Source: Vibrio rumoiensis (lineage in GTDB: Bacteria > Pseudomonadota > Gammaproteobacteria > Enterobacterales > Vibrionaceae). From it: a DNA stretch of 64,000 nt. The DNA lies in contig NZ_AP018685.1 in NCBI RefSeq assembly GCF_002218045.2, positions 2,666,001 through 2,730,000 of the forward strand, read 5' to 3'. Below the pieces are notes generated by a model, which searched no databases, had not been told where the DNA came from, and saw only the letters and a program-made list of their open reading frames with translations. The translations under genes were made by a program, and so were the position numbers. Shown here one piece after another: positions 1 to 8,094 of this stretch. Position 1 is the first letter of the stretch. Each line of letters opens with the position of its first letter.

Positions 1-325
1 GTGGGTAACCGGTATTTTCGCCGCATTAGTCTTTGTGGCGGCGCTTAATCCACCGGATATGATCATCTGGCTGAATTTATTAGCCTTTGGTGGCATGCAA
101 GCGGTATTCCTGTGGCCACTGGTATTAGGGCTTTATTGGAAAAACGCTTCAGCCACTGGCGCTTTTGCGTCGATGGTCGTCGGGCTGTGTTCTTATATTG
201 CATTCAGCACTTTCAAACCCGATATGGGCGGTGTTCATGCTATCGTTCCCACGCTACTGCTGGGATTAATAGCCTTTATTATTGGCAGCAAACTCAAACC
301 TAACCTTAAAACGCAAACCATCTAA
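1..325 (+). CDS. panF: Sodium/pantothenate symporter, C-terminal part
   Basis: The reading frame is open from the left edge (codons begin at base 2) to a TAA at 323-325, so only the last ~107 residues are present. The visible part has three hydrophobic stretches (beginning WVTGIFAALVFVAAL, then a WLNLLAFGGMQAVFLWPLVLG segment interrupted by short loops) typical of the last membrane segments of the sodium:solute symporter family. Identification as PanF, which imports pantothenate with Na+ for coenzyme A synthesis, rests on this fragment and on the position directly before prmA, the order known in Vibrio and E. coli. Another sodium:solute symporter cannot be ruled out from the fragment alone. 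Confidence 0.8.
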   Translation, partial: WVTGIFAALVFVAALNPPDMIIWLNLLAFGGMQAVFLWPLVLGLYWKNASATGAFASMVVGLCSYIAFSTFKPDMGGVHAIVPTLLLGLIAFIIGSKLKPNLKTQTI

Positions 326-464
326 TGTGTCGCTGTCGTGCCCCCTCAAGCACGGCAGCGTTATCGGCTAGGTATAAACCTCTACAAAAAGTGGCTCATC
401 TGCTAAACTTCGCCCCAATTTCTCGTATATTTCAATATTCATTAACCTAGTAGAGGCCAACCCC

Positions 465-1370
465 ATGCCTTGGATTCAAATTAAAATTAACGCTACCAAA
501 GACAATGCTGAAACATTAGGCGATATGTTAATGGAGCAAACTGGCGCTCTGTCGGTCACCTTTCTTGATGCTAAGGATGCTCCTATTTTTGAACCACTAC
601 CGGGTGAAACTCGCCTGTGGGGTGAAACCGATATCCTAGCGCTATACGACGCAGAAACCGATACCAACTGGGTATTAGAACAAATGCGCGCGAGCAACAT
701 GTTAACGGCTGATTTTGCCTACAAAGTAGAACAACTTGAAGATAAAGATTGGGAACGCGAATGGATGGATAACTTCCACCCAATGCAATTTGGTAAGCGT
801 CTGTGGATTTGTCCAAGCTGGCGTGATGTACCCGATCCTAGCGCGGTCAACGTTCTTCTTGATCCGGGTCTTGCGTTTGGTACCGGTACTCACGCTACCA
901 CCGCTTTATGCTTAAGCTGGCTAGACAGCATTGACCTTACCGGAAAAACCGTCATCGATTTTGGTTGTGGCTCCGGCATCCTCGCCATTGCGGCCATAAA
1001 GTTAGGTGCCGCTAAAGTGATCGGTATCGATATCGACCCTCAAGCGATTGTGGCATCGAAAGATAACGCAGAACGCAATGGCGTGGCTGACCAATTAGAG
1101 CTCTACCTGCCTCAAAATCAACCGGAAGGATTAGTGGCCGATGTCGTGGTTGCTAATATTCTTGCCGCCCCTCTGCGCGAACTATCTGGTGTGATCTCTG
1201 GCTTAGTCAAACCATCCGGTTTAATCGCCATGTCTGGTATCTTAGATACTCAAGCAGAAGATGTTGCGTCATATTATCAAGAAGCATTCCAACTTGATCC
1301 GATTGCAGAGCAACAGGAATGGTGTCGCGTCTCTGGCCAAAAGAAGTCAGGTCAAAAAATACCGGCATAA
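465..1370 (+). CDS. prmA: Ribosomal protein L11 methyltransferase PrmA
   Basis: PrmA trimethylates lysines and the N-terminus of ribosomal protein L11 using S-adenosylmethionine. The 301-residue protein has the N-terminal substrate-recognition domain (MPWIQIKINAT start), a GTGTH motif at about 139-143, the SAM motif I IDFGCGSGI at about 164-172, and the later VVANILAAPL segment that matches the NILA motif near the active site. Its length is close to the usual 293-300. The ATG at 465 follows an AGAGG sequence and matches the family N-terminus. Its substrate, L11 (rplK), is encoded later in this window at 38764-39192. Confidence 0.96.
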   Translation: MPWIQIKINATKDNAETLGDMLMEQTGALSVTFLDAKDAPIFEPLPGETRLWGETDILALYDAETDTNWVLEQMRASNMLTADFAYKVEQLEDKDWEREWMDNFHPMQFGKRLWICPSWRDVPDPSAVNVLLDPGLAFGTGTHATTALCLSWLDSIDLTGKTVIDFGCGSGILAIAAIKLGAAKVIGIDIDPQAIVASKDNAERNGVADQLELYLPQNQPEGLVADVVVANILAAPLRELSGVISGLVKPSGLIAMSGILDTQAEDVASYYQEAFQLDPIAEQQEWCRVSGQKKSGQKIPA

Positions 1371-1466
1371 CACAGCGTTAAAAACTTTTTATTGCAACAC
1401 TCGGGGCTAATTGACTGAAAAGTAGACAATTTCGTAAAGTATTTATGAAATGGTCAAATATTAGTC

Positions 1467-1495
1467 TTTTCACGCCCTGAAAAAATGCGTAAAAT
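1467..1495 (+). promoter_or_regulatory. Probable dusB-fis promoter with GC-rich discriminator
   Basis: A -35-like TTTTCA (1467-1472) is 17 bases from a -10 TAAAAT (1490-1495), followed at once by GCGCGCCC. A GC-rich discriminator is typical of stringently controlled promoters such as those of fis operons. Assignment is by inspection only. Confidence 0.6.
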
Positions 1496-1529
1496 GCGCG
1501 CCCTTGCAGAGATGAAGTGTGATGCTGTT

Positions 1530-2495
1530 TTGAAAATCGGAAACTACACATTACCGAATAACCTTATCGTCGCCCCAATGGCGGGAGTGACCGATAGGCC
1601 GTTTCGAGAATTGTGCCTTCGATATGGTGCCGGTATGGCCGTCAGTGAAATGATGTCCTCGAATCCTAAAGTTTGGAACACATCAAAATCACTACAACGC
1701 ATGGTACATGAAGGCGAATCGGGCATTCGTTCTGTACAAATTGCGGGAGCTGATCCTGATCTCATGGCACAAGCCGCGCAAGTCAGTGTTGAAAACGGTG
1801 CCCAAATCATCGATATCAACATGGGCTGCCCGGCGAAAAAAGTAAATAAAAAACTGGCAGGTTCCGCGTTATTGCAACGCCCCGATATTATCGAACAGAT
1901 ATTAAAAGCGGTGGTGAACGCAGTGGAGGTTCCCGTAACCTTAAAAACGCGCACAGGATGGGACACAGACAATAAAAACTGTGTCGAAGTTGCCAAGATG
2001 GCTGAGCAATGTGGCATACAAGCACTGGCACTCCACGGGAGAACTCGCGCTTGCATGTACAAAGGCGAAGCAGAATACGACACCATTAGAGCCGTCAAAC
2101 AAGCTATCTCTATTCCCGTGATTGCCAATGGTGATATTGATAGCCCAGAAAAAGCGAAATTCGTACTCGATTACACTGGTGCGGATGCTCTAATGATCGG
2201 ACGGCCTGCCCAAGGTCGACCTTGGATTTTTAACCAGATCCAACATTATTTACAAACCGGAGAACACTTGCCACCGCTTCCACAAGAAGAAGTGCAAGAT
2301 ATCCTGATTGGCCATGTTCAAGCTCTTCATGAATTTTATGGGGAGTTCTTAGGCCCTCGCATCGCTCGTAAGCATGTGGGTTGGTATCTAAAAGAACATG
2401 ATGATGAAGGTGCGTTCCGCCGTATTTTCAATGCCATCGAAGACGCTTCACAGCAAATCGATGTGCTAAAAGGTTATTTTGTCTATCCAAGCTGA
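1530..2495 (+). CDS. dusB: tRNA-dihydrouridine synthase B
   Basis: DusB reduces uridine to dihydrouridine in the tRNA D-loop with FMN and NADPH. Seen in the protein: the N-terminal VAPMAGVTDRPFREL motif, the NMGCPAKK motif containing the catalytic cysteine (about residue 100), and LHGRTRACMYKG and ANGDI FMN/phosphate-binding motifs. The frame is open from an ATG at 1485, but that ATG lies inside the probable -10 promoter element. ATG 1512 and TTG 1530 are later choices; TTG 1530 gives the family N-terminus M-K-I-G-N-Y and 321 residues, the usual length, so it is preferred with moderate certainty. It is the first gene of the dusB-fis operon, known in enteric bacteria and vibrios. Confidence 0.93.
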   Translation: MKIGNYTLPNNLIVAPMAGVTDRPFRELCLRYGAGMAVSEMMSSNPKVWNTSKSLQRMVHEGESGIRSVQIAGADPDLMAQAAQVSVENGAQIIDINMGCPAKKVNKKLAGSALLQRPDIIEQILKAVVNAVEVPVTLKTRTGWDTDNKNCVEVAKMAEQCGIQALALHGRTRACMYKGEAEYDTIRAVKQAISIPVIANGDIDSPEKAKFVLDYTGADALMIGRPAQGRPWIFNQIQHYLQTGEHLPPLPQEEVQDILIGHVQALHEFYGEFLGPRIARKHVGWYLKEHDDEGAFRRIFNAIEDASQQIDVLKGYFVYPS

Positions 2496-2571
2496 TTGTA
2501 GGTGATCCTTTAACCAGCCGAATGATAGAGATAACGTTGCATTATAATTACCAGAAGAGCTAAGACTAATT

Positions 2572-2868
2572 ATGTTCGAACAAAATCTGACTTCAGAACC
2601 ACTAACAGTAACGACTGTCACATCACAAGACCAGATCACACAGAAGCCACTACGTGACTCAGTAAAAGCATCTTTAAAGAACTACCTTGCTCAACTAAAC
2701 GGCCAGGATGTTAACGATCTTTACGAATTAGTATTAGCAGAAGTTGAACAACCAATGCTTGATATGGTTATGCAGTACACTCGTGGTAACCAAACTCGTG
2801 CAGCGAACATGATGGGTATCAACCGTGGTACGCTTCGTAAGAAGCTTAAAAAATACGGCATGAACTAA
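2572..2868 (+). CDS. fis: DNA-binding protein Fis
   Basis: Fis is a small homodimeric nucleoid protein that bends DNA and activates rRNA and tRNA promoters during fast growth. The 98-residue product has the exact length of E. coli Fis. Its C-terminal helix-turn-helix (about 74-95: NQTRAANMMGINRGTLRKKL) is nearly invariant, and the variable N-terminal beta-hairpin region is present. It lies 76 bases after dusB, with a strong terminator 21 bases after its stop. Likely targets in this window include the rRNA operon and the thrU-tufB tRNA operon. Confidence 0.98.
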   Translation: MFEQNLTSEPLTVTTVTSQDQITQKPLRDSVKASLKNYLAQLNGQDVNDLYELVLAEVEQPMLDMVMQYTRGNQTRAANMMGINRGTLRKKLKKYGMN

Positions 2869-2889
2869 AGTAATTTGGTTTAAAAAAAT

Positions 2890-2920
2890 AAAGGCTTACG
2901 TTCATTCGTAAGCCTTTTTT
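2890..2920 (+). terminator. fis operon terminator
   Basis: An 11-base-pair perfect stem (AAAGGCTTACG / CGTAAGCCTTT, 2890-2900 and 2907-2917) with a 6-base loop and a T run to 2920. The same stem reappears after the PTS gene at 5843-5870. Confidence 0.93.
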
Positions 2921-3132
2921 GTTATTGAACACTATCAAAATATTTCTCTCAATTTTTAATATCTTAAAAAATCACGTTTCGTAAATTAATCACACTATCC
3001 TTCATTTTCCCATTCACTTTATTTCCCTATCCGCGAATATGTAAAATAATCAAAATCACCACTCAAAATATCAGCTATAGTTCACTCTCTAAACCGTGAT
3101 GATAACCATATTTCACTATTCAAGTAGAGTTC

Positions 3133-4161
3133 ATGAAAAATACAGTGACGATCAAAGACATTGCCAAAAAAGCCGAAGTATCAACCACTACGGTATCGCT
3201 AGCATTAAGGAATAAGGGCAATCTTTCCCCTGAAACAAGAGATAAAGTCATTCAGATTGCTCAAGATATTGGTTATGTTCGTAACCACCTTGCCGCAAAA
3301 TTACGTTCTAAATACAGTAAAACTATTGGCATCGTGGTGGGAGATATAAGCTGCAGCTACACATCCCACACTCTAAAAAGCTTGATTGATAAACTGCAAG
3401 CACAAGATTATCTGATAAATATCTATCAATGTGATCACCAATGGAAAACGCTCACCGAACAAACTCATCAGCTCATCTCCCAAGGCGTTGACGGTATTTT
3501 TTATTGTTTATCTTTATCCGGAGGCGCTTTTTATCAAGCGGCATTAGATTCTGTTCCGAATGATTTACCCATTATTGATTTATCAAAAAATAGCATATTT
3601 ACCGATAACGTCGATTATCTCGGTGTCGACCACGCTAACTCAGGAAGAATGGCGACAGACTATTTCATCAATCAAGGTCATAGAAAAGTTGCCTATGTGG
3701 GAGGCGAAACTGGCTCTATGTGCCGAGCTGAGCGAATTTCAGGCTACTTTAAAGCACTTAATCACGCCAATTTATCCGCAAGTACTCATTGTGTTTTGGA
3801 TTCTGAAGAAGGGTTATCTGAAAGAGTTTTTCACTTATTGAAAGAAGATGCCGCAATCTCGGCCGTGATCTGCCATGACCTTGAATCTTACGCTGAAGCA
3901 TGTGTTGCCATTGAACGTTTAGGCCACAAAGTTGGTTACGATCAAGTCTTCGGTAAAGTCGTCTCCTTGATCTGCTTTGTGGATACAAAACCAACCTTCT
4001 ATTTTAACGATTCATCATTATTTATTTCAGCCGACTTAGGGGAAATAGGTGTTCAAGCTTGCCGACGATTTTTTGAAGTCAGTCAAGAAATAGAGGGCTC
4101 TCCCAAAGAGGAATCCCCTTCCTTTCGCCTGATGATCCCGTCTAGCATTCATCATAAATAA
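3133..4161 (+). CDS. LacI-family repressor, MalI-like, of the adjacent PTS gene
   Basis: A 342-residue LacI/GalR-type regulator. The N-terminal helix-turn-helix (TIKDIAKKAEVSTTTVSLAL, about 5-24) and hinge (YVRNHLAAKLRS) are clear, followed by a periplasmic-binding-protein-like sensor domain with GIVVGDI, GVDGIFYCLS and GHRKVAYVGGETG motifs. The layout resembles MalI, also encoded in this window at 11201-12223: both have V-S-x-x-T-V-S-L-A-L at the recognition helix and TRAER or CRAERISGYF in the sensor domain. It is therefore probably a paralogue. The PTS permease gene follows after 158 bases that carry two AGTAAAACGTTTAA sites, its likely operators. The effector sugar is unknown. The start ATG has only a weak AGAG ribosome-binding site. 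Confidence 0.88.
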   Translation: MKNTVTIKDIAKKAEVSTTTVSLALRNKGNLSPETRDKVIQIAQDIGYVRNHLAAKLRSKYSKTIGIVVGDISCSYTSHTLKSLIDKLQAQDYLINIYQCDHQWKTLTEQTHQLISQGVDGIFYCLSLSGGAFYQAALDSVPNDLPIIDLSKNSIFTDNVDYLGVDHANSGRMATDYFINQGHRKVAYVGGETGSMCRAERISGYFKALNHANLSASTHCVLDSEEGLSERVFHLLKEDAAISAVICHDLESYAEACVAIERLGHKVGYDQVFGKVVSLICFVDTKPTFYFNDSSLFISADLGEIGVQACRRFFEVSQEIEGSPKEESPSFRLMIPSSIHHK

Positions 4162-4184
4162 GTACTTTATAAAAATTTTCGAGA

Positions 4185-4200
4185 AGTAAAACGTTTAACT
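4185..4200. promoter_or_regulatory. Candidate LacI-family operator O1 of the PTS gene
   Basis: AGTAAAACGTTTAACT, a 16-base palindrome centred on CG with a single mismatched pair, typical of LacI-family operators. It lies between the regulator and PTS genes. Confidence 0.65.
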
Positions 4201-4217
4201 AAAAAGTCGATTTATAA

Positions 4218-4233
4218 AGTAAAACGTTTAATT
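4218..4233. promoter_or_regulatory. Candidate LacI-family operator O2 of the PTS gene
   Basis: The second AGTAAAACGTTTAAT copy, centred 33 bases after the first, i.e. about three helical turns, so two dimers could bind the same DNA face. A TATAAT at 4281-4286 is the likely -10 element downstream. Confidence 0.65.
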
Positions 4234-4319
4234 TTTAATAAAAACATCGCTTTATTTCGCTTACTTGACTCGGCCCTTCTTATAATCTCCTTGTCATGAA
4301 TTCAAGGAGGAAATGATTT

Positions 4320-5819
4320 ATGGACCTTATAAAATCACTCACTGGCGCCGTTTCCAGATTATCGTTAATTGGCCGAGCGTTAATGCTACCGATTTCACTC
4401 TTACCCGCTGCAGGCTTATTGCTCGCGTTTGGAGACAAGTTTGACCTACCATTAATGATGCACGCGGGTGGCGTAATCTTTGATAACTTACCCCTATTAT
4501 TCGCGATTGGATCGGCAGTGGGCTTAGCGGGGGAATCGGGCATTGCAGCATTATCAGCTGCGGTTTCTATTCTCATCATTAACACCACAATAGGCACGAT
4601 GCTAAATATCACACCAGAAATGGCAATGTCCGGTGGAAAATATGCGTTAGTGCTTGGTATCCCTAGCCTGCAAATGGGCGTGTTTGGTGGCTTAATTTCC
4701 GGTATTTTGGCAGCCTATTGCTACAATAAATTTCATGCAATACAGCTTCCTGAATTTCTAGGATTCTTTTCTGGAAAACGTTTTGTTCCACTCGCCACAG
4801 CGTTATTTTCCTTTTTTCTTGGTTTATTACTCCCTTATATTTGGGGGCATATTCAAGATGGTATCAATGCGTTATCTGGCATCGTTAATGGTGGTAATCA
4901 AGCACTATCCACCTTCATTTTTGGCTTAACAGAAAGGGCGTTAATCCCTCTTGGTTTGCACCATATTTGGTACCCTTCTTTCTGGTATTCATTTGGTGAG
5001 TACACCACAACAGCAGGGCAAGTCATTCATGGAGATCAGACTATATGGTTCAAAATGCTTGCCGAAGGTGTGAAATCTTTCTCGACCGATAGCTACCAAA
5101 ATGCCGGTAAGTTTATGCAAGGCGAGTTTCCTTTGATGCTGTTTGCATTACCTGCAGCCTGTTTGGCCATGTACCATGAAGCCCACACCAAAAACAAAAA
5201 AATCGCTGCGGGTATCTTATTTTCTGCCGCATTAACCTGTTTCTTAACAGGCATAACGGAACCGGTAGAGTTCACTTTTATTTTTGTTGCACCTATTTTA
5301 TACGTCTTTAACGCCATCATGGCGGGCCTGTCTTACATGGCGATGTATTTACTGGATGCTCATATTGCGAAGTCGTTCTCGGCGGGATTAATTGACTACA
5401 TCTCATTTGGTATTGTTCCATCACTCAACGGTTTTGAAACCAATTATTTAAGCGGAGTGATTGTCGGTATCCCAATGGCAATCATCTATTATGGTGTATT
5501 CCGCTTTGTGATCAGAAAGTTAGATGTAAAAACACCGGGTCGTGTCACCATCACGACTAACATCGATGACATTTCAGACAATGAATTGGCCAATAAAGTA
5601 CTCGCCAGCGTGGGCGGACTTGATAACATTCAATCGTCTACAGCTTGTATCACTCGATTACGATTGCAGCTTAAACAAGGTGATCTTATTGATAAAGATG
5701 GCCTCACTCAATTAGGTGCTAAGGGGGTTGTTTATGTCGGCGATACCGGAATCCAAGTAATCCTTGGCTCCAGAGCACAATTTATTTCCAATGAAATTGA
5801 AGGGCTATTAAAAGCATAA
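4320..5819 (+). CDS. PTS permease EIICB, glucose/maltose/GlcNAc family
   Basis: A sugar permease that phosphorylates its substrate during uptake. The 499-residue protein has an N-terminal membrane IIC domain (about 1-400; multiple hydrophobic helices, LGIPSLQMGVFGGL, GLHHIWYPSFWYS and the TGITEPVEF substrate-binding loop). A linker ending KTPGR leads to a C-terminal IIB domain with the phosphorylation motif CITRLR, Cys at residue 443. No IIA domain is fused, so it would depend on a separate EIIA such as Crr. The start is fixed by a strong AAGGAGG site. IIC-IIB order and sequence resemble PtsG, NagE and MalX; the exact sugar cannot be told. A LacI-type gene with two operators lies just upstream. 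Confidence 0.92.
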   Translation: MDLIKSLTGAVSRLSLIGRALMLPISLLPAAGLLLAFGDKFDLPLMMHAGGVIFDNLPLLFAIGSAVGLAGESGIAALSAAVSILIINTTIGTMLNITPEMAMSGGKYALVLGIPSLQMGVFGGLISGILAAYCYNKFHAIQLPEFLGFFSGKRFVPLATALFSFFLGLLLPYIWGHIQDGINALSGIVNGGNQALSTFIFGLTERALIPLGLHHIWYPSFWYSFGEYTTTAGQVIHGDQTIWFKMLAEGVKSFSTDSYQNAGKFMQGEFPLMLFALPAACLAMYHEAHTKNKKIAAGILFSAALTCFLTGITEPVEFTFIFVAPILYVFNAIMAGLSYMAMYLLDAHIAKSFSAGLIDYISFGIVPSLNGFETNYLSGVIVGIPMAIIYYGVFRFVIRKLDVKTPGRVTITTNIDDISDNELANKVLASVGGLDNIQSSTACITRLRLQLKQGDLIDKDGLTQLGAKGVVYVGDTGIQVILGSRAQFISNEIEGLLKA

Positions 5820-5842
5820 CTCTTACTATTAGTTCAATATGA

Positions 5843-5874
5843 AAAGGCTTACGTTAATGCGTAAGCCTTTCTTT
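5843..5874 (+). terminator. PTS gene terminator
   Basis: Stem AAAGGCTTACG / CGTAAGCCTTT (5843-5853 and 5860-5870), loop TTAATG, then CTTTATAT. The stem arms are identical to those of the fis terminator. Confidence 0.85.
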
Positions 5875-5961
5875 ATATAAAACAAACTCTCTTCACATTT
5901 GAAATATGCTGTTGTAATCATGCGCATAACAGTCATACCCCAACAATGTATTGACTCATGT

Positions 5962-6132
5962 TTAGTGCAACGCCCTCTTCAATAATTCCTGCTGCGCTGC
6001 ATGCTTTTCTGCTTTTGATTGTCCATCGGTGGTAAGTGCTTGCAGTTGCTTATCACTCATCTGTGTTAAGTAAGTAAAATCTTGCTGTTTGTCGCCAGAT
6101 AATGCCTGGGTAAACTTTTTAAATAAATTCAT
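5962..6132 (-). CDS. Small hypothetical protein coupled to the AraC-type gene
   Basis: A 56-residue frame, MNLFKKFTQALSGDKQQD then a Q-, K- and A-rich remainder ending ELLKRALH, with a TAA stop at 5962-5964. Its ATG overlaps the TGA of the AraC-type gene (ATGA), so it is probably translated by coupling; the end of that gene supplies an AAGGAAA-like ribosome-binding site. The product is soluble, without a signal peptide or membrane segment, and predicted helical by composition. I do not recognise a family. Coding status is inferred from the coupling and from the protein-like composition. Confidence 0.6.
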   Translation of the reverse strand: MNLFKKFTQALSGDKQQDFTYLTQMSDKQLQALTTDGQSKAEKHAAQQELLKRALH

Positions 6133-6947
6133 AAGGTTTCCTTTGTCGAGGTGGCATTAATTTGTTGTCGGTAAGCGGCTGGGGTTAACCCGGTGTGCTT
6201 ACGAAACATTTTAATAAACGCCGAAGCATCACTATAACCAAGTTGATAAGCCACTTGGCTAATTGAGTCGGGTTGCTTTAACAATTGCAGCGCGGTGATA
6301 ATTTTTAATCTCTGGCGCCATTCATTAAAGCTCATGCGTAAGTGCTTTTGAAAGCGTCGATGTAAGGTGCGTTCGGTTGTAAAAACGCGTTTGGCCCATT
6401 CTGATAAAGGGCAATTATTGGCTGGGTTGGCTTCTAATTCTTCCAGTATGGGCTGGAGCAATGAATCTTGGGTGGTCGGTAGAAAATCATCAACTTGGTG
6501 AGCGCTTGCTAACCGCTCAAGCAATACATCGGTTAAGCAGGTATCTTGATGGCTTTCAATCTTATCCACTTTGCGCGCCACCAGATCATCAATAATCGCC
6601 AACACTAAAGGTGGCAGTGCAATCATGCAGGCTTGAGTGGGTAAATCGTGGGAACGTGTAACATCAATATTAATCGCGCAATATTCGATATCTTGGCGAT
6701 TAAACGCTCGGTGACGAATTTGAGCCGGTGTCCAAATCGCAAAACCGGCAGGTGATACCATTTTTCGTCCATTGACTTCCATTTCAAGCACCCCTTGCTT
6801 AATCAGATGTACCTGCCCCCAGTCATGTTGATGAATCATGGTTTCCGTGCCACCGGCAATATGAAAATAATGCACAAATACCGCACTAGGCAACGCGTCC
6901 ACTAGCTTGGGCATAAAGGTTGAGTTTGCGGTGTCTTTCGTTGTCAT
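6129..6947 (-). CDS. AraC-family transcriptional regulator with cupin sensor domain
   Basis: The product (272 residues from ATG 6947) has an N-terminal cupin-like domain (TMIHQHDWGQVHLIKQGVLE, then WTPAQIRHRAFN) and a C-terminal AraC double helix-turn-helix (FTTERTLHRRFQKHLRMSFNEW and SISQVAYQLGYSDASAFIKM). The frame extends to a GTG at 6965, but the ATG at 6947 has a better placed GAG ribosome-binding site. The layout, with a divergent efflux-type permease gene, resembles E. coli NimR-NimT and similar pairs where the regulator controls the exporter. The effector is unknown. The 56-residue protein gene follows with an ATGA overlap. Confidence 0.9.
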   Translation of the reverse strand: MTTKDTANSTFMPKLVDALPSAVFVHYFHIAGGTETMIHQHDWGQVHLIKQGVLEMEVNGRKMVSPAGFAIWTPAQIRHRAFNRQDIEYCAINIDVTRSHDLPTQACMIALPPLVLAIIDDLVARKVDKIESHQDTCLTDVLLERLASAHQVDDFLPTTQDSLLQPILEELEANPANNCPLSEWAKRVFTTERTLHRRFQKHLRMSFNEWRQRLKIITALQLLKQPDSISQVAYQLGYSDASAFIKMFRKHTGLTPAAYRQQINATSTKETL

Positions 6948-7042
6948 TACAAGATCTCTGCTCACTTGTCTGAATCGGCCGATTCACTGTCCGATCGAAC
7001 CTATGGGTTCACCTATTTTTCGTGCCACACTCTCTACCTCAA

Positions 7043-7060
7043 AGGTAAAACGTTTTACCT
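7043..7060. promoter_or_regulatory. Perfect LacI/MalI-type operator before the EamA gene
   Basis: AGGTAAAACGTTTTACCT is an 18-base perfect palindrome in the AraC/EamA divergent intergenic region, 42 bases before the permease start. Its core matches the two sites in the malI-malX region, so MalI or its paralogue is the likely binder; the adjacent regulator is AraC-type and would not be expected to use such a site. Confidence 0.7.
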
Positions 7061-7101
7061 ACCCATTTTCATCCGTAGGTCATACATCATGAGGAAGCAT
7101 C

Positions 7102-8031
7102 ATGGCGACGATTAACCGAACATTATTTATTCAGTGTCTCTTTCCCATTTTTGCCGTTGCGATTTGGGCTACCAATGCCGTGGTCAGCAAAATGGCCACC
7201 GCAACGATTGAACCAGGGGCGATTGCGTTTTACCGCTGGTTTGTCGCCTTACTGGTACTCAGCCCTTTTTGTTTACTGCCAACAATAAAACAATGGGATG
7301 TGATTAAACGTCATTTGGTCAAGCTCACCGTACTGGCTTCTCTCGGTATGGTACTGAATCAAAGTCTGGCGTATTACGCGGCTTACACCACCAGCGCAAC
7401 CAACATTGCGATCTTTTTGTCTTTGATGCCGTTAGTTGGGCTTTTTCTTGCGGTGCCACTACTCGGCTCTCAGCTACGTAAAACCACGTTAATCGGTGCG
7501 GTGATCTCCTTCTCCGGTTTGCTGTATATGTTGACCGAAGGAAGTCCTTTGCAATTAATGGCGCAAGGGTTAAAGCAAGGTGACATGCTGATGCTGGCTT
7601 CCACTTGTGCCTATGCGCTGTATTCAGTACTACTCAACAAATGGAAACTACCGTTAACCACTTGGTGTGCGGTGTATTGTCAGGTACTGCTTGGTGCTTT
7701 ATTACAATTGCCATTATTGCTCTCAAGCCAACATTGGGGGATTGAAAGCAACGCTTGGCCAATGGTTGGCTTTGCTGCGCTGGCCGCCTCAATCATCGCC
7801 CCTTGGTGCTGGTTAAAAGGGGTCGCTTTAATTGGCGCGGAACGTGCAACCTTATTTATGAACTTAGTTCCTATCTTTACCGCCAGTATCAGTGTCTTAT
7901 TACTGGGTGTGCACCCTACTCAGTTTCACTTAATTGGCGGAGGTTTGGTGTTTGTTGGCTTAACCTTGGCGCAATACAAACCGAAATCTCAGCCAACATT
8001 GTCTTCTAACCTAACCATCAACAAAGCTTAA
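7102..8031 (+). CDS. EamA/DMT-family transporter
   Basis: A 309-residue inner-membrane protein with about ten hydrophobic segments arranged as two EamA repeats (AIWATNAVVSKMATATIEPGAIAFYRWF in parts near residues 15-45; LNQSLAYYAAYTTSATN near 90-105; the second repeat starts near 155). DMT proteins export small metabolites such as amino acids or purine analogues; the substrate cannot be told. A GAGGA ribosome-binding site precedes the ATG. It is divergent from an AraC-type regulator and has a MalI-type palindrome in its upstream region. A second, similar EamA protein is at 27196-28089 and shares the EPGAI/DPGAI-FYRW motif, so the two are likely paralogues. Confidence 0.9.
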   Translation: MATINRTLFIQCLFPIFAVAIWATNAVVSKMATATIEPGAIAFYRWFVALLVLSPFCLLPTIKQWDVIKRHLVKLTVLASLGMVLNQSLAYYAAYTTSATNIAIFLSLMPLVGLFLAVPLLGSQLRKTTLIGAVISFSGLLYMLTEGSPLQLMAQGLKQGDMLMLASTCAYALYSVLLNKWKLPLTTWCAVYCQVLLGALLQLPLLLSSQHWGIESNAWPMVGFAALAASIIAPWCWLKGVALIGAERATLFMNLVPIFTASISVLLLGVHPTQFHLIGGGLVFVGLTLAQYKPKSQPTLSSNLTINKA

Positions 8032-8057
8032 TAACGTTTGCCTTGTCAACTGAGGTC

Positions 8058-8086
8058 GCCCTAGTTATCTCCGCTAGGGCTTTTTT
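8058..8086 (+). terminator. Terminator between the EamA gene and malY
   Basis: Stem GCCCTAG / CTAGGGC (8058-8064 and 8074-8080), 9-base loop, T run 8081-8086. It separates the convergent EamA and malY genes. Confidence 0.85.
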
Positions 8087-8094
8087 ATCGATTA

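Noticed and set aside
1544..2128. Long open frame of 194 codons on the strand opposite dusB
   Set aside because: It lies wholly inside dusB, has no ribosome-binding site, and its product (Cys-, Ser- and Ala-rich) has no domain sign; it is a codon-bias shadow.
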